A DNA stretch of 64,000 nt, from NCBI RefSeq assembly GCF_023218075.1, contig NZ_JALPTB010000023.1, forward strand, positions 24,010-88,009. The letters run 5' to 3'. The stretch's first letter is position 1. The number at the start of each line of letters is the position of its first letter. The translations under genes and the position numbers were made by a program. This DNA is from Rhodococcus sp. HM1 (GTDB taxonomy: Bacteria; Actinomycetota; Actinomycetes; Mycobacteriales; Mycobacteriaceae). This document shows, one piece after another, positions 43,961 to 52,613 of the stretch. The notes below the pieces were generated by a model that was not told the origin of the DNA, did no database searches, and saw only the letters and a list, made by a program, of their open reading frames with translations.

Positions 43961-45085
43961 GTGGTAATGCGCATATTTGGCGCATCGTTCGCCGTCACCG
44001 TTGTCGCCCTAGTCGTCGCATTCCTCTACGGCGGGCCTGAAGCACTTCTCCTCGCTGCCATCCTCGGCATTCTCGAAGTCTCCCTGTCGTTCGACAATGC
44101 GATCATCAACGCGACCGTGCTGCAGCGGATGAGCGACTTCTGGCAGAAGATCTTCCTCACCGTCGGCATCCTCATCGCCGTGTTCGGCATGCGCCTGGTG
44201 TTCCCGCTGGCAATCGTGTGGGCCGCGTCAGGCCTCGGGCCCATCGAGGCGCTGGACCTCGCTCTGAATCCGCCGGCCGACGGCGCCGCATACTTCCCCG
44301 ACGGCAGCCCCAGCTACGAAACGCTCATCACCGACGCGCATCCGCAAATCGCCGCGTTCGGTGGAATGTTCCTCCTGATGCTGTTCCTCGGCTTCCTCTT
44401 CGAGGAAAAGGAAATCACCTGGTTGTCCTGGCTCGAGCGTCCCCTGGAGCGTATCGGCAAGCTCGATCAGCTCGCTGTCGTCGTTGCAAGTGGCATTCTC
44501 GTCCTCACCGCAGCGTTCATCGCTCCGGACGGCAAGTCGTCGACCGTTCTGATCGCTGGCACCCTCGGCATGATCACCTACATCCTCGTCAACGGGCTCG
44601 GTGAACTGTTCAACGTCGACGAGGACGGTGAAAGCGCTTCGAGTGGTCCGACCGACCTCGCGAAAGCCACCGGCAAGGCTGGCTTTTTCCTGTTCCTTTA
44701 CCTCGAAGTACTCGACGCGTCCTTCTCGTTCGACGGGGTCATCGGCGCATTCGCGGTTACCTCCGACCCAATCATCATCGCCCTCGGCCTCGGCTTCATC
44801 GGCGCGATGTTCGTTCGTTCGATCACCGTCTACCTCGTCCGCAAGGGCACCCTCGCCGAGTACGTCTACCTGGAGCACGGCGCCCACTGGGCTATCGGTG
44901 CGCTGGCGCTGATCCTGTTCTACTCGATCGGCCACCATGTCAGTGAGATCGTCACGGGCCTGACCGGCGTGTTCCTGATCCTCGCGGCACTGATTACCAG
45001 CATCATCCGGAACAAGAACAATCCCGACGACGGTGCCGATGCGGACGAGGGTCCGCAGCCGGAGACCATCGCCGTCAACGCCTGA
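43961..45085 (+). CDS. DUF475 / TerC-like integral membrane protein
   Basis: A 374-aa protein with about nine hydrophobic segments. The conserved acidic motifs LEVSLSFDNAIINATVL near 36-52 and LEVLDASFSFDGVIGAFA near 245-262 are repeated family signatures that resemble TerC metal exporters. The start may be GTG 43961 or ATG 43967 (AAAGG about 10-15 bp upstream). It is a likely membrane partner of the TerD/TerA proteins, possibly moving or sensing metal ions. The protein ends with a charged cytoplasmic tail. Confidence 0.85.
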   Translation: MVMRIFGASFAVTVVALVVAFLYGGPEALLLAAILGILEVSLSFDNAIINATVLQRMSDFWQKIFLTVGILIAVFGMRLVFPLAIVWAASGLGPIEALDLALNPPADGAAYFPDGSPSYETLITDAHPQIAAFGGMFLLMLFLGFLFEEKEITWLSWLERPLERIGKLDQLAVVVASGILVLTAAFIAPDGKSSTVLIAGTLGMITYILVNGLGELFNVDEDGESASSGPTDLAKATGKAGFFLFLYLEVLDASFSFDGVIGAFAVTSDPIIIALGLGFIGAMFVRSITVYLVRKGTLAEYVYLEHGAHWAIGALALILFYSIGHHVSEIVTGLTGVFLILAALITSIIRNKNNPDDGADADEGPQPETIAVNA

Positions 45086-45097
45086 TCGGTTCGACGT

Positions 45098-45126
45098 GCG
45101 GGCAGCCGGTACCTCCGGCTGCCCGC
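45098..45126. terminator. Hairpin between the DUF475 and TerA-like genes
   Basis: A perfect 12-bp stem GCGGGCAGCCGG / CCGGCTGCCCGC with a 5-nt loop TACCT, 12 bases after the stop codon. It could reduce read-through into the next gene. Confidence 0.65.
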
Positions 45127-45169
45127 CCTCATCTCTACGGAAGGAGTCGGCCGCCCGGCCGGAAACGAC

Positions 45170-46396
45170 ATGCCTGCACTTCCCCCCGGCGCCAACACGG
45201 CAATCCACGACGGTACCGCGACGCTGTCGGTCACCGGTGCCCGTCAGGGCACCGTCGACTTGATGGCCTTCCAACTCACGCCGAACCAGCGCGTACGAAA
45301 CGACGACGACTTCATCTTCTTCAACCAGCCGAAGTCTCCCGAAGGTGCCGTCCGGCTGATCGGTGCAGATCGGATCGCACTGGACCTCAACAGGATCCCG
45401 GCCGATATCCACACGCTCTCGATTGCGGTCGCGTTGGACGACAGCGTCAACGGAACCCTCGCCACTGTCCCCGGCCTCGGAGTGACGCTCGAGCAGCCGA
45501 ATGGCCTTGTCGTGGAAGCGCCCGCGAGCGGACTGCGCTCCGAACGCGCAGCCATCTTGATGGAGGTCTATCGCCGCAACGGGACGTGGAAGGTACGCAA
45601 CGTCTCGCAGGGATGGAACACCGGGCTGTCGGCACTCGCGACGAACTACGGCGTTGACGTCACCCAGCCGGCACCTCCTGCACCCACTCCGACGTCTCCG
45701 CCCGTCCCGTCGCCCGACCGCACACCGGATCGTCGTGGCGTTCCGCCGTCTCAAGACCGCACACTCGCACCGGCGGCTCCCCCGGTCAGCCTTTCCAAGA
45801 TCACTCTGGACAAGAACACACCCTCGGTGAGCCTCGTGAAGGCCGGCGAGGAGCAAGGCCTCATGCGAGTCAACCTGAACTGGAGCACCCAGGGCTCCGG
45901 CAAGGGCTTCCTGGGTCGTCTTGCCGGCGGAAATGGCATCGACCTGGATCTCGGATGTTTGTACGAGATGGCCGACGGAAGCAAAGGTGTTGTCCAGGCA
46001 CTCGGTGAAGCGTTCGGATCGCGATACGACTATCCGTATATCGAGCTCGATGGCGACGACCGAACGGGATCCGTAGCCGGTGGTGAGAACCTCTATATCG
46101 ACCTGTCGGACCCGTGGGTCTTCAAGCGCATCCTCATCTTCGCGTATATCTACGAGGGAGTGCCGAACTGGGCTGCTGCGGACGGGGTGGTCACGCTTTA
46201 CAGAACCTCCGGCATACCGATCGAAGTTCGCCTCGACTCCGGCGACAACCGAGCACCGATGTGCGCGATCGCGTTGCTGGAAAGCAAGAACGGTGAAATC
46301 AAGATCAATCGAGAAGTGCGGTACATCAAGGGCGACCAGTCCCACCTCGACAAGGCATACAAGTGGGGCATGCGCTGGACCCCGGGTAGCAAATAG
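45170..46396 (+). CDS. TerA-like protein with two TerD-type domains
   Basis: A 408-aa protein. Residues about 1-165 form a TerD-like beta-sandwich (VDLMAFQLTPNQRVRNDDDF, ILMEVYRRNGTWKVRNVSQG). A proline-rich linker (about 168-200) leads to a second TerD/TerA-like domain at about 205-408 (DLDLGCLYEMADGSKG, GGENLYIDLSDPWVFKRI, YKWGMRWTPG). The C-terminal part is typical of TerA in actinobacteria. ATG follows CCGGAAACGAC. It is the last + strand gene of the ter set and ends at a strong bidirectional hairpin. Confidence 0.82.
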   Translation: MPALPPGANTAIHDGTATLSVTGARQGTVDLMAFQLTPNQRVRNDDDFIFFNQPKSPEGAVRLIGADRIALDLNRIPADIHTLSIAVALDDSVNGTLATVPGLGVTLEQPNGLVVEAPASGLRSERAAILMEVYRRNGTWKVRNVSQGWNTGLSALATNYGVDVTQPAPPAPTPTSPPVPSPDRTPDRRGVPPSQDRTLAPAAPPVSLSKITLDKNTPSVSLVKAGEEQGLMRVNLNWSTQGSGKGFLGRLAGGNGIDLDLGCLYEMADGSKGVVQALGEAFGSRYDYPYIELDGDDRTGSVAGGENLYIDLSDPWVFKRILIFAYIYEGVPNWAAADGVVTLYRTSGIPIEVRLDSGDNRAPMCAIALLESKNGEIKINREVRYIKGDQSHLDKAYKWGMRWTPGSK

Positions 46397-46427
46397 CCGC
46401 CCCTGAGATCAGCAATCCGCACTTCCG

Positions 46428-46466
46428 CCGAGGTGCGGCGCAACTCGAATTTGCGCCGCACCTCGG
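46428..46466. terminator. Strong bidirectional terminator hairpin
   Basis: A perfect 16-bp inverted repeat CCGAGGTGCGGCGCAA / TTGCGCCGCACCTCGG with loop CTCGAAT. It lies between the convergent terA-like (+) and kinase (-) genes. Confidence 0.8.
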
Positions 46467-46518
46467 CTTCACCGACCACTTACACTCGAAGAGTCGAGGC
46501 CTCACTGCAACAAGAAGG

Positions 46519-47991
46519 TCACCGAACTTTCCAGAGTCGGCGAATGCGATGGGTACCCAATGACGCACGCACCGGACCCCAGCGGATGTCCCACTCCTCC
46601 ATATCCATCGCGTCCGTCAGCGCACGTGCGAGGCCGTCCGCAGACAGCAGATCCTTTCCTATATCAGGGACTTGGATGGAAGGATCGCCAATCACATCCG
46701 GAATCGGCGGGGGCGTCACCTGATGGAGTAGGTCGTCGACCCACTCCAGATTTCGTTCGGGTTCGAGCAATCGGTCGAGAGGCTCGAGATCCAGTCCAGT
46801 CACCATACGACTAACATGCTGCAACTCCGGAACTTCCACGAAATCGATACGCGGTGGCGTGAATACATGCACGACTTCACTGGCCATCTCTGTCGAACCG
46901 TTCGAATTCGTTGCAACAAGCCTGAATTGACCAGAACTCTGAAGGGTAACCTGAAGTGAGTCGGGAGCGCTCACGCTGAGGTCGTGAACGACCCCCCACG
47001 GGGTGTGCAGGGTCAGCGCTTCCTGGCCCTGGACCGTCCACCGTACGGTAACCGACTGGCCCGCCAGACCGTGCCGGGGTTCGATCTCCAAATTGGCGAT
47101 CTTCGGAAAATCGATGAGCGCGGTGTATCGACCATAGAAGTACCTGTACCATTCCTCTGCCGAGGGTCGCCGGTCTCGGTCACTTCCCAACGCCGCTGCG
47201 AACATCTGCATCCCGGACGAGTCAATCTTTCCCTGCACCGCAGACAGTTTCGAATCGATTCGCATAGACGCACCGAGCACGTTGTACAGCAGGACGGCGA
47301 GCTTGAATCGATCGGTCTTGACATCCTGGACAGTCGTGGCGTTCGCTCCCCGCGCCTCGGGAGGACGCATGCCGGGAGAAGTCGCTTGTACGAGCAGAGG
47401 AGACACCGCCTCGACGCGCACGGGATCCGTGTCGATCACCATGACGGGATTGTCCCGAGAATCGCTGTACAGCACGTTCGTCAGACTCAGGTCACCGTAG
47501 ACCATCCCGTTTCGGTGGAGAAAGTGGAATACACGGGACAACCACGCGCAGTACCGCAGCCGCGTCTTGATGTCGCTCGCTTCAACCACGAGCGAGGCTC
47601 CGGAGTTCCGGGCGTGGACGGGATTTGCGAGCCAATCGATGCTTCGCAGCACCGAAGTTGTCCTGTTGACCTGCGCGATCGACTTCTCCATGAAGTCCTG
47701 GGGGACCATTCGCATCAGGAAGCCGACGACCGCACGTCCCTTCGTGACGACCTCGAGTGGCCATGTCGTGAACTTGTCGAGGATCTCACGGTCCTCGTTC
47801 GACATAGAAGCTCTGTGCGCGACAAGGACCTGCACGTTCTGAATCTCGGCATTCCCCGGGTCCTTGAACTCCTTGAAAGCACACGTGGGTTCCGAAAGGA
47901 GTGCGTTGGGAGTGTCGACCTCATACACCGTGCCGAATCCGCCCGAACCAAGTTCCCGATGGATCTTCAACCTAGCTCTGTCGATCGGCAT
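46519..47991 (-). CDS. Protein kinase of the Ter-associated module
   Basis: A 490-aa protein starting at ATG 47991 after AGGGGAATTC; a longer open frame upstream is not needed. The kinase domain has a glycine loop GSGGFGTVYEV at 15-25, AFKEFKD holding the lysine, VYGDLSLTNVLY as the catalytic loop (YGD in place of HRD) and VMVIDTDPVRV in the DFG position (DTD). The last 200 residues include an immunoglobulin-like domain (PRHGLAGQSVTVRWTVQG) and an unknown tail. Such kinases occur with TerY (vWA) and PP2C proteins in Ter-linked phosphorylation modules. It lies 44 bp after a hypothetical protein gene in the same - strand operon. Confidence 0.8.
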   Translation of the reverse strand: MPIDRARLKIHRELGSGGFGTVYEVDTPNALLSEPTCAFKEFKDPGNAEIQNVQVLVAHRASMSNEDREILDKFTTWPLEVVTKGRAVVGFLMRMVPQDFMEKSIAQVNRTTSVLRSIDWLANPVHARNSGASLVVEASDIKTRLRYCAWLSRVFHFLHRNGMVYGDLSLTNVLYSDSRDNPVMVIDTDPVRVEAVSPLLVQATSPGMRPPEARGANATTVQDVKTDRFKLAVLLYNVLGASMRIDSKLSAVQGKIDSSGMQMFAAALGSDRDRRPSAEEWYRYFYGRYTALIDFPKIANLEIEPRHGLAGQSVTVRWTVQGQEALTLHTPWGVVHDLSVSAPDSLQVTLQSSGQFRLVATNSNGSTEMASEVVHVFTPPRIDFVEVPELQHVSRMVTGLDLEPLDRLLEPERNLEWVDDLLHQVTPPPIPDVIGDPSIQVPDIGKDLLSADGLARALTDAMDMEEWDIRWGPVRASLGTHRIRRLWKVR

Positions 47992-48035
47992 GAATTCCCC
48001 TACCCTCGCCGCGCGCGCTAACGGTGCGGATCGGT

Positions 48036-48632
48036 TCAGCCGGCCACATAGCCCATTCCTTCGGTGATCGGACTTACGCGATTGTCCATCCAACAACTCA
48101 CATCGGGTTGTTCGGACATTGCCACCTCGTCGAGAAATCGACTGCACACCAGCGCAAGCCGATCGGCGGACCCGCCAGGATCCGCGACCGTCCGCGCAGG
48201 CTTGCATTCTCGGTGTACGCGAACACAGAGCTCGTTCGCGTCAGCGCCCACAACCCAGGCTATGACCGGCCACGCGGACTTGCGAACTCTGTCACTGTCC
48301 AACTCTTCAGCAGACGCGATCATCAAGGTCATGCCCGCTTGCGATTTCATGCCACCATCGGAAGCCCTGCGCGGGACCACACCTCGCAATATCGCGTCCG
48401 GATGCGAATTAATATTCAATGGCTGAAACGCGCTGTCGAATACAGTGACTCCTGCTCGTTGGACAACCAGACGGAATACACTATCGAGGTGCGGCTGAGC
48501 CAGCATCTTGTCGGAAAGCTCCGTCAGTACCGGGACGACGATTGCAGGGTTCCATTCGCCACCAGGAAGGTCGAGAACGAGTTCCGTACGAACCAAGGAG
48601 TCCACCTCGATCTCGAAAGACAGCTCGGACAT
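48036..48632 (-). CDS. Hypothetical protein between the DUF4407 and kinase genes
   Basis: A 198-aa protein. ATG 48632 is chosen because GAGGGG lies 7-8 bases upstream. An in-frame GTG at 48641 would overlap that site. No family is recognised. The N-terminus is beta-rich (LSFEIEVDSLVRTELVLDLP), and the middle has ITLMIA-like hydrophobic strands with several cysteines toward the end. There is no signal peptide or membrane helix. The start is 12 bp from the stop of the DUF4407 gene, so it is part of the operon and possibly a regulatory or adaptor component of the kinase module. Confidence 0.65.
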   Translation of the reverse strand: MSELSFEIEVDSLVRTELVLDLPGGEWNPAIVVPVLTELSDKMLAQPHLDSVFRLVVQRAGVTVFDSAFQPLNINSHPDAILRGVVPRRASDGGMKSQAGMTLMIASAEELDSDRVRKSAWPVIAWVVGADANELCVRVHRECKPARTVADPGGSADRLALVCSRFLDEVAMSEQPDVSCWMDNRVSPITEGMGYVAG

Positions 48633-48644
48633 TCGCCGCACCCC

Positions 48645-50162
48645 TCAGATTTCGCTCGGGTCGGGTAGCGGGTCCACCAGAGTGCTCGTTGTGGAACCGC
48701 TGCGCGGTGTCGGTCGGCCGTTGGTTCCGCTCGAGACACCGTTCTTCGCAAGGTAGACAGGCGTTGCAGAGGGCCTCGGCGGCATACCAGAAGCCGAGTT
48801 CCCTCCGAGCGTTGCGGCCCAGCCGTTCAAGCGCTGAGACGCGGTTGCCTTGGCGTGATCGGTCCAACGCTCCAGCGCGGCGTCGATTACGTCGACCTGG
48901 TGCGAGACCACCGCCTCATTGATCTTCAGAACCGCGGCCTGTTGCTTGTCGATACGGTCCTTCTCTGCTTCCAGTTTTGCGTCGGTTCGGAGCTTTTCCC
49001 GGTCGCGCATGGCGTCGATCTCCGCAGTAGCAGCTGCAGCTTCGGCATCCTCGGTCTTGGCGACGACTTCGTCGTACGCCGTCCGTTGTCCCAGATTGGA
49101 CAGGACTTTGAAAAGCACCGGGAGCAATTCGAGACACATGAAAAGGAGAGCCACTGCCCGGTGCGCCATCGCCGCCGTCCCATCTCCTTCGGAGAGGTCA
49201 TTCAACGCCTTCAGTCGAGCGATGATCCCCTGGTTTGCTTGCTCCAGCTGAAAGCTGGTGTCCTGCGCCGAAGCGATCTGTTCCCGAAGCTGAGTGACCG
49301 TCTGCTCTACTATTGGCAACTCGGTCTGGGCGTCGGCGATACGTCGTTCGCTTTCCTCGAGGAGAGTGCCCTCGAGCTCGCGTGCCAGGCGGTCCTTGTC
49401 GCCCTCCTTCGCAGAGATTTGAGCACGCGTGTCTTCCCAGCGGCCCATGGCCTCGTTGGCGAGACGTCTCTTCTCCACGCACATCGCGGCACAACCAGCT
49501 ATTCCGGTCCCGGCACTGCCTTCTTCCTCTGCAACGGCTGCGGCTTGCAGCTTGTCGTACTCGGCTTTCTGCTCGGCTGCCTTCGCCTCAAGCGCGTCGA
49601 TCTCGGTTTGCACAGACTGGACTTTGGGATTGGCGGCAGGATCTGCAGTCGGGCCGGCGTTGATCAAGGCGCGAAGTTCTCCCAACTCCGCTTCAGCCTC
49701 GGCAAGATCCGCTGAAGCTGTCGAGTTGTTCAAGTCGGATCTGAGCTGTTCCTGAGCTGCCAGAATGTTCCTGTTCAGCTGCGCTTCGATCTCGGACTCG
49801 AAGACCTTCAACATCAGCGGTGTCGAGATGACGATGCCGATGATGATGGCCAGCGCCACCCGCGGCGCGCCCAACATGAGCAGCTTCTTCCAGTCTCGTT
49901 CCTGAGAGAGTCCGAGAATGAGCATGCGGTCGAGGTTGAGGATCGCGAGGCCCCACAGCAGCCCTGCGACGACAGCGAGGATCCAACCATTGGTGACCCC
50001 AGTGATGTAGAGGGCATACCCCGCAGACAGTGCCGCAAAGAACGCGGTTGTCAACACAACGGCACCCATCGCCGCTTGCTTCGCTACCTGTCCTGGGAGC
50101 TGCCGGAGGACATCGATCCTCGCGCCGGCAAGACGCGCGAGAAACTCGGACCTGACTTGCAC
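48645..50162 (-). CDS. DUF4407 membrane/coiled-coil protein, 5' end replaced by an IS
   Basis: A 505-codon frame. The N-terminus EFLARLAGARIDVLRQLPG followed by two pairs of membrane helices (AAMGAVVLTTAFFAALSAGY, AVVAGLLWGLAILNLDRM, VALAIIIGIVISTPLMLKVF) is typical of DUF4407. A long coiled coil (about 125-300), another membrane helix (ALLFMCLELLPVLFKVL) and a charged tail follow. The frame starts at GTG in the inverted repeat of the adjacent IS, which supplies the first five codons (VQVRS). Removing the IS and one TCGGA copy joins ATG AGT CCT TTC TCC (51871-51857) to GAG TTT CTC, giving MSPFSEFLARL. No good ribosome binding site precedes the IS-derived GTG, so expression is doubtful. Confidence 0.8.
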   Translation of the reverse strand: MQVRSEFLARLAGARIDVLRQLPGQVAKQAAMGAVVLTTAFFAALSAGYALYITGVTNGWILAVVAGLLWGLAILNLDRMLILGLSQERDWKKLLMLGAPRVALAIIIGIVISTPLMLKVFESEIEAQLNRNILAAQEQLRSDLNNSTASADLAEAEAELGELRALINAGPTADPAANPKVQSVQTEIDALEAKAAEQKAEYDKLQAAAVAEEEGSAGTGIAGCAAMCVEKRRLANEAMGRWEDTRAQISAKEGDKDRLARELEGTLLEESERRIADAQTELPIVEQTVTQLREQIASAQDTSFQLEQANQGIIARLKALNDLSEGDGTAAMAHRAVALLFMCLELLPVLFKVLSNLGQRTAYDEVVAKTEDAEAAAATAEIDAMRDREKLRTDAKLEAEKDRIDKQQAAVLKINEAVVSHQVDVIDAALERWTDHAKATASQRLNGWAATLGGNSASGMPPRPSATPVYLAKNGVSSGTNGRPTPRSGSTTSTLVDPLPDPSEI

Positions 50163-51854
50163 AGATTTAGTGCCCCGCTCATCGGGGCGGTAGTCCCAGC
50201 GCGGTCAGGATACGGATCGCGTCGGGGTCGAGTGGGTCGGTGGCGGTGTGGGAGTGGCCGGCGATGGTCATGGTGATTTCCTGCAACGGACGCAGAGTCC
50301 GGACCAGGGAGCGGAGCGAGGTCCCGGTCTCGGCCTGCAAGTAGCGTGCGACAGCGAGTGCGGTGAAAACGACCGTGAGGTGGGCTTCGATCGCGTCGCG
50401 GGCGTGGTGGAACATCGGCCGAGCCCGCAGGTCAGTTTTCGACATCCGGAACGACTGCTCGACATGCCAGAGGTCGTGATATTTGTCGATGACCTCACCC
50501 GGTGTCATCAGGGCCGCGGGCACGTTGGTGACGTAGCCCTTCAATCCGACCAGCGATCGGGCCCGCTCGATGCTCACCTCGTCGACGATGCGGCCGTTCG
50601 TGGTGGTTTTGACGAATCTGGTCGCTTTCGGTGGCTTGCCGCCGTCGACGACCTCCCGTGCTCGGGTTTCCTGAGCGTTCAGAGTCTGGTTGTCGCGGAC
50701 GGCACGGCGTTTCGAGTATTGCCAGACCGCCCGCCAGGACTTCGGATGACCAGCCGCGTCCCAGACAGGTTCGGTCCGCTTCCTGACGTTGTTGACAGTG
50801 CTCTTTGCGTGACGAGGAGTGACGGTATCGATGATCTGTCCGTCGACGAAAACGTCTCCGTTCCAGTGGAAATGGTTGGCCAAATCGGCCGGAGCCTTGG
50901 TGACCCGGGACCCGACGATGAACTTCAGGCCGGCGTCGTCGAGATCTGTGAGGTTGCCGGCGGAGAGCATGCCGGCGTCGGCGGCGACGACCATCTCGAC
51001 CCCGGCGATGTCGTGTCGGGCCTGGAACTGCCGGATCATCGGGACGATGGTGTGGGTTTCGGCCTTGTTGCCTTCGAAGCAGCCGATCTCGAGGGGAAAG
51101 CCGGTCCGGTCGACGAGCAGGCCGACGACGATCTGTGGGTCGACGCGGCGTTCTTTCGAGTACCCGACTTTGCGGAGGTCGTCTTCCTTCTCCGCCTCGA
51201 AGTACAGGGTGGTCACGTCGTAGAGCACCAAGGACAGGCCGCCGGTTGCGGCGGCGTGCTCGAAGCATCTCGTCCCAATGTGATCCCGGTAATCACGTGC
51301 GGCGCAACGCTTCAGTGCATTGGCGTAGGTGTTGCGGTGCGCCGGGTCCAGGCCGATCTCGCCGACGACCCTGGCCGTGTCGCTCATCGAGGTCGGTTCC
51401 ACGAGCCGAGCGAGGACCAACTGGAAGAAGGCGTCGTCGTCGATGCCGTCGAACCCCAATCGGCGCCAGGCGGTCTCGACCACGTCGATCAGCCAGCGGG
51501 ACCGCTTCGCGGTGATCAGCGACGGCCCTTTCCCCGAGTCGCCGGGCACATCCAGTCCCAGGTCGAGTTCCTCCTGACCAGCGTGGAGTTTGCTGCGGGC
51601 CAGCTGCATCAACGCAGCCAATTCGCTGTCGGTGTGGGCCGAACCGACATGCTCGACAATCGTCCGGCGACCGCCCTGCTTGACCGCGATCTGCACCGCC
51701 GTCGCCCCCGACGCGGTCCGAACCTTGCGAATGTACGCCGCCACCCGCCAGATCCTACCGACCGGTTAGTGCCCCAAATCGGCAACCTACGAGCCGACTA
51801 CCAGCGGAAACGTCAGCGGCACCCGAAAATCCCCATCAACTTGTGCAAGTCAGG
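50151..51854. mobile_element. Second IS1634-type insertion sequence
   Basis: 1704 bp with 13-bp terminal inverted repeats CCTGACTTGCACA (50151-50163) and TGTGCAAGTCAGG (51842-51854), flanked by the 5-bp direct repeat TCGGA (50146-50150 and 51855-51859). It inserted after the fifth codon of the DUF4407 gene, in the same transcriptional direction. The short target duplication contrasts with the 408-bp one of the related element at 28966-32875. Confidence 0.88.
50179..51744 (-). CDS. IS1634-type transposase (intact)
   Basis: A 521-aa protein. It starts with AAYIRKVRTASGATAVQIAV. The DDE core has LSLVLYDVTTLYFEAEKEDD, EMVVAADAGMLSAGNLTDLD and the C-terminal KYHDLWHVEQSFRMSKTDL with the catalytic glutamate. 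Closely related in sequence to the intron-split transposase at 28996-32763, but not identical: it is shorter in the N-terminal half and has many substitutions. It shows what the uninterrupted form looks like at the intron site (NHFHWNGD). There is no frameshift, so the element looks active. Confidence 0.9.
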   Translation of the reverse strand: MAAYIRKVRTASGATAVQIAVKQGGRRTIVEHVGSAHTDSELAALMQLARSKLHAGQEELDLGLDVPGDSGKGPSLITAKRSRWLIDVVETAWRRLGFDGIDDDAFFQLVLARLVEPTSMSDTARVVGEIGLDPAHRNTYANALKRCAARDYRDHIGTRCFEHAAATGGLSLVLYDVTTLYFEAEKEDDLRKVGYSKERRVDPQIVVGLLVDRTGFPLEIGCFEGNKAETHTIVPMIRQFQARHDIAGVEMVVAADAGMLSAGNLTDLDDAGLKFIVGSRVTKAPADLANHFHWNGDVFVDGQIIDTVTPRHAKSTVNNVRKRTEPVWDAAGHPKSWRAVWQYSKRRAVRDNQTLNAQETRAREVVDGGKPPKATRFVKTTTNGRIVDEVSIERARSLVGLKGYVTNVPAALMTPGEVIDKYHDLWHVEQSFRMSKTDLRARPMFHHARDAIEAHLTVVFTALAVARYLQAETGTSLRSLVRTLRPLQEITMTIAGHSHTATDPLDPDAIRILTALGLPPR

Positions 51855-51953
51855 TCGGAGAAAGGACTCATTCGATTTCCGTTCGGAACAACGAGAAGAC
51901 TCTCGAATCTTCAACTACAGGGGGCAAGGTTGAGGACACCGTCCACTTCGAGG

Positions 51954-52613
51954 TCACGGACTCGATCGCACGTGCCAAAGGAGGGCCAAGGGCAACCCGA
52001 CAACGAGGAGGGAGATGCTCATCATCATGACCACGGCCGACGACATCTGCCAGAGACGTAGATAGCCGACAGTCGAATAGCATGGCCACGCAACAGTGGC
52101 AGTCGTGAAACGCTGGACAGTCTCGCACATGCCATAGGACGGCGAATTCGGAGCAACCCCGTAGATTGCTTCCGGGATCGCTGTCGCAATCCCCTCCGTC
52201 TCTGCTTCGACCGCCGCAATTGTGGGTGCGGCCATCGCTCTCAGATCGTTTGCAAAGAACACTTGCGTCAGCGGGATCGACATTGCCACTGCCAGTAGAC
52301 AAACCAGCAGTACGCAGTCTCGACGCTCGCCAGAAAACCGCTTCTCGCGCCGTCTCATCACATCAAGGATGGACTGAACCTCCCGATGGAAATGGCGGAA
52401 CAAGTATGCGCCCCAGAGCAATCCGATGATGCCGAGTGGGCGCCATAGAATTCCTCCCAGCGCACCCAACGCCAGTACCGGGATGCAAGCCACGGCAAAG
52501 GCACAGGCTTCTACCGGATCGGAAAGGGTCTCCTTCAGACGTTCCTGAAACCGGATCCGGGGCCGGGCTCCCCTAGCGCGTAGGGGCCCAGAGCGCGACG
52601 CCGGTTCGGTCAT
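51954..52613 (-). CDS. Small membrane protein of the Ter-linked module
   Basis: A 219-aa protein from ATG 52613 (overlapping the phosphatase stop by 41 bp) with about four hydrophobic segments (ACAFAVACIPVLALGALGGI, IIGLLWGAYLFRHF, VLLVCLLAVAMSIPL, VVMMMSISLLVVGLPLALL). Basic residues at 15-30 suggest a cytoplasmic start. The family is unknown. Another frame (to 51868) continues past its stop and ends in an ATGA overlap with the original DUF4407 start. A frameshift near the C-terminus is therefore possible, with the original protein ending in SLFRTEIE. The present stop is 98 bp before the IS. Confidence 0.6.
   Translation of the reverse strand: MTEPASRSGPLRARGARPRIRFQERLKETLSDPVEACAFAVACIPVLALGALGGILWRPLGIIGLLWGAYLFRHFHREVQSILDVMRRREKRFSGERRDCVLLVCLLAVAMSIPLTQVFFANDLRAMAAPTIAAVEAETEGIATAIPEAIYGVAPNSPSYGMCETVQRFTTATVAWPCYSTVGYLRLWQMSSAVVMMMSISLLVVGLPLALLWHVRSSP

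Noticed and set aside
44228..46345. 705-aa open frame on the - strand opposite the DUF475 and TerA-like genes
   Set aside because: High-GC antisense frame; the + strand genes have clear family motifs and ribosome binding sites.
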